Positions 4,829-5,284 of a stretch of DNA of 5,284 nucleotides are shown one piece after another; the stretch's first letter is position 1; each line of letters opens with the position of its first letter. The notes beneath the pieces are model-generated. The model did not search any database and was not told where the DNA came from. It was given only the letters and a program-made list of their open reading frames with translations. This stretch comes from Clostridia bacterium. GTDB taxonomy: Bacteria > Bacillota > Clostridia > Oscillospirales > Acutalibacteraceae. The position numbers and the translations under genes are program-made. The stretch lies in NCBI GenBank assembly GCA_017614275.1, contig JAGACE010000198.1, forward strand, positions 1 to 5,284. The letters are read 5' to 3'.

Positions 4829-4833
4829 CTCAC

Positions 4834-4865
4834 AAAGAAAAAAGCGGTCTCCATAAGGAGACCGC
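4834..4865 (-). terminator. Rho-independent terminator of thiT
   Basis: A perfect 9-bp GC-rich stem (4844-4852 with 4857-4865) with the four-base loop ATAA is followed on the minus strand by TTTTTTCTTT. It lies 14 bases past the thiT stop codon and isolates thiT from the CAP-domain gene. Confidence -1.
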
Positions 4866-4879
4866 AAGATGTTGTGGTG

Positions 4880-5284
4880 TTATGAAGCGGCAGACGCATC
4901 GCCGTTTTCCATGCGTTTCCACAGGCCGACGACCACGAAGATCCCGACCAGAGAGATGAGCGTTTCGGGGATCATGTAGCTCGCGTTGTACGAGGCGGAA
5001 TACGCGAAGACGGCGTTCCAGACCGTGTCGGGCGCGTATTCGGTCCAGATGGTGCAGCCGCTGATGAAGTGGCTGATGAACCGGATGACACAGACCAGGA
5101 TGGTGCCGACGCCGGCCGCCACGAAGGGGTTCTGGATAACGCGCTTGAACAGGCTGCCGAAGCCGAGACAGGTGAAGGGGACCAGATAGTCCGCGAACAC
5201 CAGGATGAGATAGGCGAGCACGCCCTGCACGTAACTGAAGTTGCCGATGCCGCCGACGAGGATCTGCAGGACGCCGTAGGCGAA
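4880..5284 (-). CDS. thiT: ThiT, thiamine-binding S component of an ECF transporter (3' part)
   Basis: The C-terminal 134 residues are visible and the frame is open to the window edge; the GTG at 5230 is an internal Val codon. ThiT is an integral membrane protein that binds thiamine and docks on the shared EcfA/EcfA'/EcfT energising module. Visible family marks: Tyr-Gly-Val-Leu-Gln, Ala-Asp-Tyr (D32, Y33), Arg-Phe-Ile-Ser-His72, Trp80-Thr-Glu-Tyr-Ala, and Tyr95...Tyr-Asn100...Tyr-Met-Ile-Pro-Glu. As recalled from the Lactococcus lactis structure, the thiamine-contacting residues are Glu84, Tyr85, His125, Trp133, Tyr146 and Asn151. Here His and Trp keep the same spacing of eight, Tyr and Asn keep a spacing of five after a loop two residues longer, and Glu is replaced by Asp. 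About four hydrophobic segments are visible. A TPP riboswitch, frequent before thiT, would lie outside the window. The gene has its own terminator and no downstream partner. Confidence -1.
   Translation of the reverse strand, partial: FAYGVLQILVGGIGNFSYVQGVLAYLILVFADYLVPFTCLGFGSLFKRVIQNPFVAAGVGTILVCVIRFISHFISGCTIWTEYAPDTVWNAVFAYSASYNASYMIPETLISLVGIFVVVGLWKRMENGDASAAS

Overview
The window reads as a chromosomal segment from a GC-rich, Gram-positive anaerobe of the Clostridia, most likely in the Ruminococcaceae/Oscillospiraceae area. This is inferred from four things: strong AGGAGG-type ribosome binding sites, classical sigma-A promoters in short AT-rich gaps inside GC-rich genes, an aldo/keto reductase carrying a ferredoxin tail, and a ThiT-type vitamin transporter subunit together with secreted or anchored surface proteins. 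No mobile element, CRISPR array or phage gene was seen, and no gene-free stretch exceeds 300 bases.

Layout from left to right: (1) The 3' end of a (+) aldo/keto reductase with two 4Fe-4S motifs (1-387) meets, tail to tail across a hairpin terminator (397-441), a (-) pair. (2) That pair is a promoter-proximal gene for a membrane-anchored surface protein (1200-2258), followed 75 bases downstream by a gene for an unrecognised protein with about six membrane segments (477-1124). (3) A divergent promoter region (2292-2358) drives this pair leftwards and a tRNA-Val(GAC) gene with encoded CCA (2381-2456) and its own terminator rightwards. (4) A (+) two-gene unit follows: a zinc-ribbon membrane protein (2652-3122) and a short protein matching only the C-terminal half of the AI-2E/YtvI permease family (3156-3767). 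(5) A 13-bp perfect hairpin (3771-3800) separates that unit from a convergent (-) gene for a secreted CAP-domain protein between two coiled coils (3810-4721), which has its own promoter. (6) The right edge holds the C-terminal 134 residues of the thiamine-binding ECF component ThiT (4880-5284, -), with a clean terminator.

Most units look like independent housekeeping or envelope genes rather than one pathway. The envelope theme is nonetheless strong: five of the seven protein genes encode membrane or exported proteins. The least ordinary items are a textbook C2H2 zinc-finger pattern on the predicted outside of the cell, the free-standing C-terminal half of an AI-2E permease beside a zinc-ribbon membrane protein, and an A-C mismatch in the T stem of the tRNA. 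I found no convincing evidence for a wholly new multi-gene system. The surface protein plus six-helix protein pair is the best candidate for an undescribed functional unit.
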